DNA of 64,000 bases, from assembly GCF_003073135.1 (NCBI RefSeq), contig NZ_PGDQ01000015.1, forward strand, positions 62,001 to 126,000. Reading direction: 5' to 3'. This DNA comes from Euzebya rosea (GTDB lineage: Bacteria > Actinomycetota > Nitriliruptoria > Euzebyales > Euzebyaceae). Made by a program: the position numbers and the translations under genes. Under the pieces are notes generated by a model that saw only the letters and a list, made by a program, of their open reading frames with translations, ran no database searches and was not told where the DNA came from. Positions 16,532 through 26,899 of this stretch are shown in pieces; position 1 is the first letter of the stretch; every line of letters begins with the position of its first letter.

Positions 16532-17974
16532 ATGCGCCTTCGCCTGGTCCTCCTCGCCCTCACCGCTGCCCTGCTGGGCAGCGTCCTGCCCGTGGCCGTC
16601 GCCGGCGGTGACGACGTCGCCTGCGTGGACCTCGTGCCCGAGCCGATCGGGTTCGCCGAACGGGTCGTCATCGACCCGGACCGGGCGGGTGGGGAACCGG
16701 TGGCCGTCGTCGGCCACGACGGCTCCCTGAACGTCTCGGCCCACGCCGGGACCACCCACCTGTACAAGAACCCCGACGCCCTCGGCGGCGTGGACGACTT
16801 TGCGGTCGGCTACACCAACCAGGTGCTGAACTGGCGCTCCGTCGACGGTGGCCGGACGTGGGACTACATCGGCCTCGCCGGGCTGAACACCGGCCCGCAC
16901 TCCGCCACCTCCACCGGGTTCTCCGACCCCGACTACGCCATCGACCAGGCCGGCAACATCTACAACACCGAGATCGACCTGGCGAACGTGTCGGTCTTCG
17001 CCTCGCTGGACGACGGGCAGAGCTACGCGCTGGCCAACCCCGAGGCCACCTCGGGCGACCGGCCGTGGCTGGCGGCGCTGGAGGACGGCGAGGTCTTCCT
17101 CTACGTCAACACCGCCCGGCAGCTGTGGCGCTCGACCGACCACGGCGTGACCTGGCTGCCCATCGGCGTCAACGTGCCGATCAACGCCAAGCCCTACCCG
17201 GACCCGACGAACCCCGACGACGGCCTGATCGGCCCGGTCGGCCGCAGCTCGATCGCGATCACCGCCGACGACGGCGAGTCGTGGATGGTCCACCAGGGGC
17301 CGACCCTGCGCAGCGGCACCCAGTTCTTCGACACCGGCCTGGCCGTCGACGCCGTCGGCAACGCCTACCGGGCCACCGCCGGCCAGGACGGCGACGGGGG
17401 GTACGTGGACTTCGGGTACTTCGACCGGGACACCGAGACGTGGGGCGAGGTCAGCCAGATCCCGCTGCCCTTCGAGGGCCGTGCGATGTGGTCGTGGGTC
17501 ACCGCCGGCGACGAGGATCGGGTCAACGTCAGCTGGATGATGAGCCCGGCCGACGACCCCCGCTCCTTCCACCTGGTCAGCGCCACCACGCTCAACGCGA
17601 CCGGCACCACGGTCACCTGCCCCGACGGGACCACGGCGTTCGTCCCGCCGCAGTGGAGCGTCGCCGTCGCCACCCCCGATCCCATCCACGTCGGCGCGGT
17701 CTGCCTGTCGGGGACGACCTGCAACCTCAACACCGGCGAGGGCGGCGACCGCCGGCTGGGCGACTTCTTCACCACCGAGGTCGACCCGCAGGGGCGCGTC
17801 TTCCTCGTCAGCGCCGACACGACGCTGGAGAGCCCGCTGGGCGGACCCAAGCCCGTCGGCAACCCGATCTTCGTGCTGCAGGACGAGGGGCCGCTGCTGT
17901 ACGAGACCCCCCGCGAGGTGCGCGACACCCGCTGCCTGACCCCGACGGCCGGTACCCCCCTCTGCCAGCGCTGA
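16532..17974 (+). CDS. Secreted BNR/sialidase-like beta-propeller protein
   Basis: 480 residues with a Sec signal peptide (about 1-24, ending VAVA). The body carries Asp-box (BNR) type motifs, for example SVDGGRTWDYI, SLDDGQSYA, STDHGVTWLP and TADDGESWMV, each SxDxGxxW-like, spaced 35-60 residues apart. This is the pattern of a six-bladed sialidase-fold propeller. The sialidase Arg triad and RIP motif are not obvious, so the enzymatic function is open. Two cysteine pairs near the C terminus suggest extracellular stability. The ATG is taken because the signal follows directly. Confidence 0.82.
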   Translation: MRLRLVLLALTAALLGSVLPVAVAGGDDVACVDLVPEPIGFAERVVIDPDRAGGEPVAVVGHDGSLNVSAHAGTTHLYKNPDALGGVDDFAVGYTNQVLNWRSVDGGRTWDYIGLAGLNTGPHSATSTGFSDPDYAIDQAGNIYNTEIDLANVSVFASLDDGQSYALANPEATSGDRPWLAALEDGEVFLYVNTARQLWRSTDHGVTWLPIGVNVPINAKPYPDPTNPDDGLIGPVGRSSIAITADDGESWMVHQGPTLRSGTQFFDTGLAVDAVGNAYRATAGQDGDGGYVDFGYFDRDTETWGEVSQIPLPFEGRAMWSWVTAGDEDRVNVSWMMSPADDPRSFHLVSATTLNATGTTVTCPDGTTAFVPPQWSVAVATPDPIHVGAVCLSGTTCNLNTGEGGDRRLGDFFTTEVDPQGRVFLVSADTTLESPLGGPKPVGNPIFVLQDEGPLLYETPREVRDTRCLTPTAGTPLCQR

Positions 17975-17987
17975 CCGGATCGGTCAG
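17971..17987. terminator. Palindrome holding both stop codons of convergent genes
   Basis: CTGACCG (17971-17977) and CGGTCAG (17981-17987) pair around GAT. The plus-strand TGA and the minus-strand TGA both lie within the arms. It could terminate in both directions. Three bases per arm are forced by the two stop codons, so the evidence is modest. Confidence 0.45.
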
Positions 17988-18556
17988 GGGCGGTGGCCGG
18001 TGCGGCGCAGCTGCACTGCGTCGACGAAGGCGGGATGGACGTCGCGCAGGGTCGCGCCGCCGTCGTCCTCCGGCCAGCCCCGCACGCCGATGTGCCGGCC
18101 GGTCCAGAACATGCCGACCACCATCAGGTACAGCCCGACGACCAGGGCCATGACGAGCATGCCGCCGGCCCGCGAACCGATCAGCCACAGGCCGACGGCC
18201 ACCCAGGTGAGCAGCAGCGCCGCGAGGATGACCCCGAGCCGGCGACGGCGCAGCGCCACGATCCGGTCGTGCACGCTCGGGGACAGCGGCACCCGCCCGG
18301 TCACACCCCGGCTGGTCACGATCGGCACGGCCACCGCGCCGACCATCCACCAGGACGCGAGCGGCGCCCACGACGTGGTGGCCATCGCGGCCAGCAGCAG
18401 CAACGCGAGGGGCAGCCACGCCCACGAGGGCGACCGGGCGAACCAGACCGGGGTCGGCAACGCGTCGTGCCGACCCGTCCGGGCGCAGACCAGGGGCAGG
18501 TCCCCCGCGAGCTCCTCTGCGTCGATCCGGAGCAGCGAGGTCGTCGTCTCGCTCAC
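17984..18556 (-). CDS. Four-segment membrane protein
   Basis: 190 residues with four hydrophobic segments (about 45-65, 68-85, 108-125, 130-150) and soluble ends. The N-terminal region has DLPLVCARTGRHD, echoing LPARCAKTGERC in the protein encoded just upstream. The two are therefore probably diverged relatives with a common Cys-containing N-terminal module. The GTG start overlaps the stop of that gene by GTGA. No catalytic motif is seen and function is unknown. Confidence 0.72.
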   Translation of the reverse strand: MSETTTSLLRIDAEELAGDLPLVCARTGRHDALPTPVWFARSPSWAWLPLALLLLAAMATTSWAPLASWWMVGAVAVPIVTSRGVTGRVPLSPSVHDRIVALRRRRLGVILAALLLTWVAVGLWLIGSRAGGMLVMALVVGLYLMVVGMFWTGRHIGVRGWPEDDGGATLRDVHPAFVDAVQLRRTGHRP

Positions 18557-19110
18557 GTGTCCGACGCGGTGGCGCCGGCCGTCCCGATCAGGGCGTCCAG
18601 CGACGGCTCCTGCAGGACGGGGTCGGGGTCCGGGCGTTCGGTGACCCGTTCGGCCGCCGTGACGAAGTCGTCGTGCACGTGGTCGAGGTGCAGCCACTCG
18701 CCCGTGGTGTCGGCCCGCACGGTGACCGCCCAGAGGGTGCCCACGACCGCGACGACGACCTTGGTCACGACCGTGGCCGCCAGGGCCGTCATCGCAACGG
18801 TCTGGAGCAGGCCGGACGTGGTCAGCGCGAGCAGGACGAGCACGACGACGGCCACCGAGGTGACGTCGCGGGTCCGCCGCAGCAGGTAGTGCACGCGGGC
18901 CACCGACGGCAGCATGCTGACGATCACCGGCAGGGGCTCCGCCGACGCCGTCCGGGGCCACAACCGCGCCCAGGTCGCCCATTCGAGGGCCGGTGGCAGG
19001 TCGGAGGTGCGCAGCTGCACCCGGTTGATGCACCGCTCGCCCGTCTTGGCGCAGCGGGCGGGAAGCGACCCTCTGCCGCCCTCTTCGGTACCGACCCAGA
19101 CTGCTGACAT
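18553..19110 (-). CDS. Membrane protein with Cys-containing N-terminal module
   Basis: 185 residues. The N-terminal soluble part (about 1-70) includes LPARCAKTGERC, a CxxTGxxC knuckle, then two long hydrophobic segments (about 80-105 and 110-135), then an acidic tail (about 140-185). It is translationally coupled (GTGA) to the related gene downstream. The two Cys could bind metal or form a disulfide. Not recognised as a named family. Confidence 0.72.
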   Translation of the reverse strand: MSAVWVGTEEGGRGSLPARCAKTGERCINRVQLRTSDLPPALEWATWARLWPRTASAEPLPVIVSMLPSVARVHYLLRRTRDVTSVAVVVLVLLALTTSGLLQTVAMTALAATVVTKVVVAVVGTLWAVTVRADTTGEWLHLDHVHDDFVTAAERVTERPDPDPVLQEPSLDALIGTAGATASDT

Positions 19111-19178
19111 TGCAACGGGATCCTATCCCCATCAAGAATGGTCCTCACGAGCCCGCCTCACCCACCAGGGAGAACCAC

Positions 19179-20360
19179 ATGCAAGATGTCGTCATCGTCG
19201 GCTACGCCCGGACCCCCATCGGGAAGTTCCAGGGTGGCCTGTCCTCCCTGACCGCCATGGACCTCGGTGGTCGCGCCATCGCCGCCGCCCTCGAGCGGGC
19301 CGGTGTGGCCCCCGAGCAGGTCGACCAGGTCTACATGGGCCACGTCCTGCAGGCCGGCCAGGGCCAGATCACCGCTCGCCAGGCCGCGGTCAAGGCCGGC
19401 ATCCCGATGCACGTCCCGGCCACCACCATCAACAAGGTGTGCCCCTCCGGCATGTCCGCGATCGGGCTGGCCCGCCAGACCCTGATGCTCGGCGAGGCCG
19501 ACGTCATGGTCGCCGGCGGCATGGAGTCGATGTCCAACGCCCCCTACGTCCTGCCGAAGGCCCGCAGCGGCTACCGGATGGGGCACGGCCAGATCATCGA
19601 CTCGATGGTCCACGACGGCCTCTGGGATGCCTTCGAGCACGTCCACATGGGTGAGGGCTCCGACGCCAAGAACACCGAGTACACCATCGCCCGCGAGGCG
19701 CAGGACGAGTGGTCGGCCATGTCCCACGAGCGGGCGGTCGCCGCGTGGAAGGACGGGCGCTTCGACAACGAGGTCGTGCCCGTCGAGGTGCCCCAGCGCA
19801 AGGGCGACCCGCTGGTCGTCGAGCAGGACGAGGGCATGCGTCCCGGCACCACCGCCGAGTCGCTGGGCAACCTGCGTCCGGCGTTCACCCGCGACGGGAC
19901 CATCACCGCTGGCAACGCCTCGCAGGTCTCCGACGGCGGCGCCGCGCTGGTGCTGACGACCGCCAGCAAGGCCGAGGAGCTGGGCCTGACCCCGCTCGGC
20001 CGCATCCTGGCCTACGGCACCGTCGCCGGTCCCGACCCGTCGCTGCACCACCAGCCGGCCGACGCCATCCGCAACGCGGCCGCCAAGGTCGACCTGGACC
20101 CGTCGGGCCTGGACCTCTACGAGATGAACGAGGCGTTCGCGTCGGTGGCGATCCACTCCGCCGGCCTGCTCGGCGTCGACAGGACCAAGGTCAACGTCAA
20201 CGGCGGTGCGGTGGCGCTCGGCCACCCCATCGGCTGCACCGGCGCCCGCATCACCATCAGCCTGCTCAACGAGCTTCGCAACCGCGGTGGCGGCACCGGC
20301 GCCGCGTCGCTGTGCGGCGGCGGTGGCCAGGGCGACGCCCTGATCGTCGAGGCGCTGTAA
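19179..20360 (+). CDS. Acetyl-CoA acetyltransferase (thiolase)
   Basis: Cleaves 3-ketoacyl-CoA with CoA, or condenses two acetyl-CoA; cytoplasmic. The 393-residue protein has all thiolase signatures: NKVCPSGM with nucleophile Cys88, NVNGGAVALGHPIGCTGAR with the second Cys, and MNEAFASVAI. The final GGGGQGDAL is also typical. Length and motifs fit the biosynthetic/acetoacetyl type as well as beta-oxidation types, so chain-length preference is unknown. The ATG has AGGGAGA six to twelve bases upstream. A strong hairpin follows the gene. Confidence 0.94.
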   Translation: MQDVVIVGYARTPIGKFQGGLSSLTAMDLGGRAIAAALERAGVAPEQVDQVYMGHVLQAGQGQITARQAAVKAGIPMHVPATTINKVCPSGMSAIGLARQTLMLGEADVMVAGGMESMSNAPYVLPKARSGYRMGHGQIIDSMVHDGLWDAFEHVHMGEGSDAKNTEYTIAREAQDEWSAMSHERAVAAWKDGRFDNEVVPVEVPQRKGDPLVVEQDEGMRPGTTAESLGNLRPAFTRDGTITAGNASQVSDGGAALVLTTASKAEELGLTPLGRILAYGTVAGPDPSLHHQPADAIRNAAAKVDLDPSGLDLYEMNEAFASVAIHSAGLLGVDRTKVNVNGGAVALGHPIGCTGARITISLLNELRNRGGGTGAASLCGGGGQGDALIVEAL

Positions 20361-20372
20361 CCCACGTCCCCT

Positions 20373-20407
20373 CCGTGCGCAGCGGTCACCCCGACCGCTG
20401 CGCACGG
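20373..20407 (+). terminator. Strong hairpin after the thiolase gene
   Basis: Perfect 15-base arms CCGTGCGCAGCGGTC (20373-20387) and GACCGCTGCGCACGG (20393-20407) with loop ACCCC, starting 13 bases after the thiolase stop. There is no U-tract, as is common in GC-rich actinobacteria. Confidence 0.8.
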
Positions 20408-20469
20408 TCGCGTTCCACCCCGCATGACCCCACGTCGTGTGCCACCCGTGTGACCCCACCCGGAGCCCC

Positions 20470-21417
20470 ATGCCCCTCGACACCGCGGACCTCGTGGACC
20501 GGCTGCTCGCCGGCCAGCGACGAGCCCTGGCCCGCGCCCTCAGCACCGTCGAGGACGGCGACGACGAGGCGCTGCGTGCGATCGTGGCGGCCCTGCACCC
20601 GCGTACCGGCGGCTCGCACCTGATCGGCCTGACCGGGTCGCCGGGGGTGGGGAAGTCCACGCTGACCAGCGCGGTCACCCAGGCGATGCGGTCCCGGGGG
20701 CTGACCGTGGCGGTGCTGGCCGTCGATCCCTCCTCACCCTTCTCGGGGGGTGCGCTGCTCGGCGACCGGGTGCGGATGGCCGACCATGCCGTCGACGACG
20801 GCGTCTACATCCGCTCGATGGCCACCCGCGGCCACCTCGGGGGGTTGTCGTGGGCCACCCCGCATGCCCTGCTGGTGCTCGAGGCCGCCGGGTTCGACGT
20901 CGTCATCGTCGAGACGGTGGGGGTCGGACAGGCCGAGGTCGAGATCGCCAGCATCGCCGACTCCACCGTGGTCGTGCAGGCCCCCGGCATGGGCGACGCC
21001 GTGCAGGCCGCCAAGGCCGGGATCATGGAGATCGCCGACATCCACGTGGTGAACAAGGCCGACCGCGACGGCGCGCAGCGCACCCTGCGGGACATCCGCG
21101 GGATGCTCGACATGGCACCACCGGGGGAGTGGACGCCGCCGGTCGTGGCCACGACGGCCGCCACCGGTGAGGGTGTCGACGCGCTGGTGGAGGGGTTGCT
21201 CGCCCACCGCCGCTGGTCGCTGGAGTCCGGCCGCCACCTGCGGCACCGCCGCGCGGCCGCACGGGTGCAGGTCCGCGAGATCCTGCTGGCCCAGGTCCGG
21301 CGGCGCATGGCCGGACTGGACGAGGGGGAGGCGTTGGAGGCCGTCGTCGCGGCGGTGGCCGCGCGCGACATGGACCCCTACACCGCCGCGGACCGCCTGC
21401 TGGCCGAGATCGGCTGA
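20470..21417 (+). CDS. meaB: MeaB-family GTPase (methylmalonyl-CoA mutase chaperone)
   Basis: G3E GTPase that protects and reloads adenosylcobalamin on methylmalonyl-CoA mutase; cytoplasmic. 315 residues. Walker A GSPGVGKST (56-64), then DPSSPFSGGALLGDRVRM, the ETVGVGQ switch motif and NKAD for guanine binding, in MeaB order. The C-terminal helical region matches the family dimerisation arm. The ATG is chosen at the first MPLDTADLVDRL. The mutase itself is not in the window; methylmalonyl-CoA epimerase lies 5.5 kb away. The 3' end overlaps a convergent gene by 40 bases. Confidence 0.93.
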   Translation: MPLDTADLVDRLLAGQRRALARALSTVEDGDDEALRAIVAALHPRTGGSHLIGLTGSPGVGKSTLTSAVTQAMRSRGLTVAVLAVDPSSPFSGGALLGDRVRMADHAVDDGVYIRSMATRGHLGGLSWATPHALLVLEAAGFDVVIVETVGVGQAEVEIASIADSTVVVQAPGMGDAVQAAKAGIMEIADIHVVNKADRDGAQRTLRDIRGMLDMAPPGEWTPPVVATTAATGEGVDALVEGLLAHRRWSLESGRHLRHRRAAARVQVREILLAQVRRRMAGLDEGEALEAVVAAVAARDMDPYTAADRLLAEIG

Positions 21418-23000
21418 CCGTCCTCGTCGAGCGCGACGCCCCGACCGGGAAGCGCCCGGCTGACGAGCGCTCGTCCAGCACCGCGGGCGGGGTCGGCCAG
21501 TGCCCGGCGGGCACGACGCATCGTCGCCGCCGGCACCGTGCCGGGGCCCGCGACCAGCGTGGCCGCCAGCAGGGCGGTCGCGAGCAGGAACAGGACCGCG
21601 GCGATCTCAGGGGCGCCGTCACCGGCCAGACGCGGCAGGTCGAGGTCGATGCCCGGGCGGCGCCACGTCCGGCTGCCGTCGTTGACGACGGCAGCGAGGA
21701 GCAGGCCGTTGGTGGCCATCAGCACCGCGGGCACCAGCGTGGCGGCGATCCGTCCGACGCGGCCTGCAGCGGCCAGCAGCACCACGATCGCGGTGGCGAC
21801 GACCGCCATGCCGCCGATGCCGTAGCGGCCGTGCAACGACCCGCCCGAGGCGTGGAACTCCAGCGCGGCCAACGCCAGGAACGCCACCAGCACCCCGCAG
21901 GCCGTCCAGCACACCACGACGGGGTTGCGACGCAGGCGGACGTCCCAGCCGCGCCGACGTACGGGTGACCGGCGCGGTCCGCGCACCCATCGGGCAAGGC
22001 CGAGTCCGGCCCCGACCAGGCCCGCGACCAGCACGGCCTCGGTCAGGTCGGCGCGGAGCCCGCCCGCCCAGTGCCCCGTGGTCAGGTCGGCCAGCATCCG
22101 GTCCCACAGGCGCAGCCACACGACACGGCTGCCGAGCAGCGTCGCGAGGGGCTCGTTGAGGTCACGCTGGAACTTATCCAGCAGCCACGTGGAGGCGGTC
22201 GGGTCGCCGTAGCGCACGACGTTGCCGATCCAGAAGGCGGCAGGGGGGATCACGGCAAGCGCCCAGAGGGCCTGCCGCGGTCGCAGGCGCGGGCGGTCGA
22301 CCTGCGCGGTGCGCCACCACCCGTAGGCCACGAGCGCCCACATCAGCCCGATCGCCGGCAGGACGGTCACGCGGGTCAACCCGCCGACGGCCGTCAGCAG
22401 CGCCAGGAGGGGAAGGGTGCGTCGCCCGGGACCCCGCAGCGCGGTCTCGACCCCCAGCAGCAGGCAGCACGTGGTCATGGCGAACCCGGCCGTGTCGTTG
22501 AAGACCACGCCGGCGAGGTGGGACAGGGTCGGTGTGACCGCCACGGTCGTGGCGGCCAGCGCACCGACGGCGTGGGGTCCCCAGCGCCGTCGTGCGCGCC
22601 CACGGACGGGCTGGGCCAGGCGGCCGGCCAGCACCCCCGTCGCCCACACGCCGAGCACCAGCCAGGCGGTGGACACGAGCCTTGCCAGCGCCATGCCGCC
22701 GCCGCGGCCGATCAAGCCGTCGCCGATCCACAGGGCGGTGCCCTGGAGGGCGTAGGGCAGCGGGGGGTGGTTGGCGGTCCAGATGTCGAGGCGGCCCTGC
22801 CGCCCCTGGTCACGCTCCCAGTACAGCCGCTGGGCCAGTCCGGGCTGGCGCAGGTCACGCGGGATGGGGTCGTCGATGGACGGCACCCGGCCGTGCTCGA
22901 CCAGCTCGGTGGCGTAGGCGACGTGGGCGGTTTCGTCCACGGGCCAGAAGGTCGGCACCACCACGAGGTGGGCGATCCCCAGGAGTGCGGCCAGCACCAT
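21378..23000 (-). CDS. Multi-spanning membrane glycosyltransferase-like protein (GT39/ArnT class)
   Basis: About 540 residues with some ten hydrophobic segments. The first loop has PVDETAHVAY, with an acidic pair after the first membrane helix as in GT39/PMT and ArnT-type lipid-linked sugar transferases. A large loop carries IWTANHPPLPYAL, where HPP near the membrane is typical of this class. The function would be transfer of a polyprenyl-linked sugar to an envelope acceptor, which is inferred. The ATG at 23000 is used. A TTG at 23027 lies eight bases after a TACTAT box and could be a leaderless start. The C terminus is basic and overlaps meaB by 40 bases. Confidence 0.75.
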   Translation of the reverse strand: MVLAALLGIAHLVVVPTFWPVDETAHVAYATELVEHGRVPSIDDPIPRDLRQPGLAQRLYWERDQGRQGRLDIWTANHPPLPYALQGTALWIGDGLIGRGGGMALARLVSTAWLVLGVWATGVLAGRLAQPVRGRARRRWGPHAVGALAATTVAVTPTLSHLAGVVFNDTAGFAMTTCCLLLGVETALRGPGRRTLPLLALLTAVGGLTRVTVLPAIGLMWALVAYGWWRTAQVDRPRLRPRQALWALAVIPPAAFWIGNVVRYGDPTASTWLLDKFQRDLNEPLATLLGSRVVWLRLWDRMLADLTTGHWAGGLRADLTEAVLVAGLVGAGLGLARWVRGPRRSPVRRRGWDVRLRRNPVVVCWTACGVLVAFLALAALEFHASGGSLHGRYGIGGMAVVATAIVVLLAAAGRVGRIAATLVPAVLMATNGLLLAAVVNDGSRTWRRPGIDLDLPRLAGDGAPEIAAVLFLLATALLAATLVAGPGTVPAATMRRARRALADPARGAGRALVSRALPGRGVALDEDGQPISASRRSAAV

Positions 23001-23092
23001 TGCCGGCCACAGGTGTCGAATGTTCAACGATGCCGATAGTAGGCACGTCGAGGCGGCCCGGGAACGGGCCGGTTGGCCGAGGGGGAAGGTGC

Positions 23093-24604
23093 CTAGCGGG
23101 TGTGGCGGCCGTGGATCAGCTTCATGGCCTGCTCGGCCAGCCCGAAGATCCATCCGGGACGCTGGAAGCTGGCGAACTCCATGCCGAGGTCCAGGCGTCG
23201 CTTGGTGATCGCGCGGGCCTGGGTGAACTCCTTGAGGCCGTCGGCGCCGTGGATGCGCCCGAAGCCCGACTCGCCACGGCCGCCGAAGGGCAGCTCGGGA
23301 AGGGCCGCGAAGCGCAGGACGCTGTTGACGCTCACCATGCCGCAGTTCAGCTGGCGAGCCAGGGCCATGCCGCGACGCTTGCTGAAGACCGTCGCACCGA
23401 GCCCGTAGGAGGAGTCGTTGGCCTGCCGGACCGCGTCGTCCATGTCGGACACCCTGACGATCGGCAGGATCGGCCCGAAGGTCTCCTCGGTCATCAGGGA
23501 GCTGTCGAGCGGCACGTCGGTGACCACGACCGGGTCGACGTAGGGGTCGCGGATGGACTCGAGGCCCCCGACGACGGCCCGTGCCCCACGGTCGAGGGCG
23601 TCGGTGACGTGGCGGCGGATGATGTCGATCTGCGACGGCATGGTGATGGGGCCGTAGTCGGCCTCGTCGTCGTCGCCGGCGCGGATGCCCTGCGCCTGCG
23701 CGACCACCTCGTCGACGAAGACGTCGTGCACGTCGGTGTGGACGTAGACGCGCTCCACGCCGGCACAGGTCTGCCCGCCGTTGGCGCAGCCACCCCACAG
23801 CGCCGCCTCGGCGGCCTTGGTGAGGTCGGCGTCGGCGTCCACGAGCATGGCGTCCTTGCCGCCGCACTCCATGACGACCTTGGTCAGGTTCTCCGCGCAC
23901 GCGGCCATGACCTTGCGGCCGGTGGCGGCGGACCCGGTGAAGGCCAGCACGTCGATGCCCGGGTTGGCGCACAGCGCCGCGCCGGTTTCGCCCTTGCCGG
24001 TGATGACCTGCAGGACGGGTTCCTCGTCGACGACCTCCGCGAACAGCTCGGCCAGCCGCACACCGACCCCGGTGGTGTACTCCGACGGCTTGAAGACCAC
24101 GGCGTTGCCGGCGGCGAGGGCGTAGGAGATCGAGCCCATCGGCGTGTGCAGCGGGTAGTTCCACGGCCCGATGACGCCGACGACGCCGGCGGGCAGGTAC
24201 TCGAGGTAGCCGACGTGGTCGATCTGCAGCGGCGTGCCCCCGACCCGCCGCGGCTTCATGATCTTCGCGGCGTTGCGTGCAGCCCAGTCGAGGTGGTCGG
24301 TGACCAGCAGGATCTCGAGGAGGGCGTCCTCGTGCGGCTTGCCGTTCTCGACGTGCATCAGCTCGCACAGCTGCTCGCTCTGCCGGGCGATCAGGCCCTT
24401 CCAGGCCAGCAGGCGGTGCTTGCGCCCGTCGAACCCGAGGTCACGCCACCAGGCCGCTGCGGCGCGGGACCGGATGACGGCGTTGTCGACGTCGGCTGCC
24501 GAGTGGACGGGGTAGGTGGCGATCGTCTCGCCCGTGGCGGGGTTGAGCGACACGAACGTGTCGTCGATGTGCAGGTCCCTGGCGGTGTCGGTCGAATCGG
24601 CCAT
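23093..24604 (-). CDS. Aldehyde dehydrogenase
   Basis: NAD(P)-dependent oxidation of an aldehyde to the acid. 503 residues, cytoplasmic. Visible motifs: PWNYPLHTPMGSI, KPSEYTTG, GSAATGRKV for cofactor binding, MECGGKD with the general-base Glu, and GQTCAG with the catalytic Cys; the C-terminal PFGGRGESGFG is also conserved. The set fits the class 3-like succinate-semialdehyde/fatty-aldehyde group. The ATG at 24604 has GAGGAG 12 bases upstream; in-frame ATGs at 24649 and 24652 are alternatives. An imperfect palindrome in the upstream region may bind a regulator. The substrate is not determined. Confidence 0.92.
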   Translation of the reverse strand: MADSTDTARDLHIDDTFVSLNPATGETIATYPVHSAADVDNAVIRSRAAAAWWRDLGFDGRKHRLLAWKGLIARQSEQLCELMHVENGKPHEDALLEILLVTDHLDWAARNAAKIMKPRRVGGTPLQIDHVGYLEYLPAGVVGVIGPWNYPLHTPMGSISYALAAGNAVVFKPSEYTTGVGVRLAELFAEVVDEEPVLQVITGKGETGAALCANPGIDVLAFTGSAATGRKVMAACAENLTKVVMECGGKDAMLVDADADLTKAAEAALWGGCANGGQTCAGVERVYVHTDVHDVFVDEVVAQAQGIRAGDDDEADYGPITMPSQIDIIRRHVTDALDRGARAVVGGLESIRDPYVDPVVVTDVPLDSSLMTEETFGPILPIVRVSDMDDAVRQANDSSYGLGATVFSKRRGMALARQLNCGMVSVNSVLRFAALPELPFGGRGESGFGRIHGADGLKEFTQARAITKRRLDLGMEFASFQRPGWIFGLAEQAMKLIHGRHTR

Positions 24605-24687
24605 GCGCGCGTGCGGCTCCTCGGGCGTGGGGTGGGGCGTGCTGCTCATCATCGGGCACCCACGTCGTCGGCACACGACGAACGCAT

Positions 24688-24711
24688 GAGTGAACAGTGA
24701 TAAGTCAACTC
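24688..24711 (-). promoter_or_regulatory. Imperfect palindrome upstream of the aldehyde dehydrogenase gene
   Basis: Arms GAGTGAAC (24688-24695) and GTCAACTC (24704-24711) flank an AT-rich centre; six of eight positions pair. The minus strand of the right arm contains TTGACT, a good -35 match, so a repressor here could block a promoter. The stretch is clearly less GC-rich than its surroundings. Confidence 0.5.
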
Positions 24712-24796
24712 TCCCAGCACACGGGCAGGAGTGTCAAGGCCGACCGGCCAGCCCCCCGGTCGCGGTCCCGAGCCGGCCCGTCAGTCGACGGGCCTG

Positions 24797-25228
24797 TCAG
24801 TCGAACAGGCTGTCGATGCGGACGCGAGCGCGGGCCCGGGCGGCCTCACGGCGTGGCGTCGTCGGACGGTGCCGCTGCAGGTGGTACCCGTCGACGTCCC
24901 GACGGATGGCGATGCGTCCCTCGGCCGGCGTCGGGTGCACCACCGCCGCGGCATCCAGCCAGATGGCGTCGTCCCCATCGCGCAACGCGGCGGCGGTCGA
25001 GACCCAGCCGTCCTGCCCGACCACGAGCGCGCCGACGGTCGTCAGGGTCCGACGCGGGGTGGCCAGTAGGCTGCCCTCGACGCTGTCGACGGCGTCGAAG
25101 GCCGCCCAGATGTCCTCGGGCAGGTCGACGGCGGCGAGCGAGGTGTCGGCGTCGACGACGAGCGGGGCGCCGCCGCTCCAGCGCGCGAGCAGCAGTCCGA
25201 AGGCTGCGACGATCAGCAGTTGGACCAT
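24797..25228 (-). CDS. Small membrane-anchored or secreted hypothetical protein
   Basis: 143 residues with an N-terminal hydrophobic segment (about 2-18) acting as signal or anchor. The remainder is soluble and contains two beta-rich stretches and a basic Arg-rich tail. No known motif. The ATG at 25228 is preferred because AGGAG lies nine bases upstream; ATGs at 25237 and 25285 are in frame. It is transcribed after the kinase gene, separated by about 113 bases. Function unknown. Confidence 0.65.
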   Translation of the reverse strand: MVQLLIVAAFGLLLARWSGGAPLVVDADTSLAAVDLPEDIWAAFDAVDSVEGSLLATPRRTLTTVGALVVGQDGWVSTAAALRDGDDAIWLDAAAVVHPTPAEGRIAIRRDVDGYHLQRHRPTTPRREAARARARVRIDSLFD

Positions 25229-25341
25229 GGCCGGCATCTCCTGGGGTGCGGGGGCTGTAGTCCTTGATCGGATGCCGGCATGCATGCCTTAGCGCTCCGA
25301 CGTCGATCGACGCCATCGGCTGCGGGCGTCCTGCCCCACGG

Positions 25342-26766
<1,425 letters not shown>

Positions 26767-26788
26767 GGCTGCCCAGTCTTGCGCGAAA

Positions 26789-26814
26789 CGCCGGCCGGTG
26801 TGGGAGGGCCGGCG
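26789..26814 (-). terminator. Hairpin between the DsbA-like gene and the kinase gene
   Basis: CGCCGGCC (26789-26796) pairs perfectly with GGCCGGCG (26807-26814) across a ten-base loop. It lies after the DsbA-like gene and just before the kinase start, so it is a plausible terminator separating the two units. Confidence 0.45.
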
Positions 26815-26899
26815 ATGTCCGGCGGTTCGGTGGCCGACGGTTGTCGGGTTCCTGCGACGGGCGGCCCGTTTGCCGACACGCGTCCGGGGTGGGCAGCGC

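Noticed and set aside
23028-24368. N-terminal extension of the GT39-like protein to 996 residues
   Set aside because: The extension is an alternate-frame reading of the aldehyde dehydrogenase gene and is Arg/Gly-rich without membrane segments.
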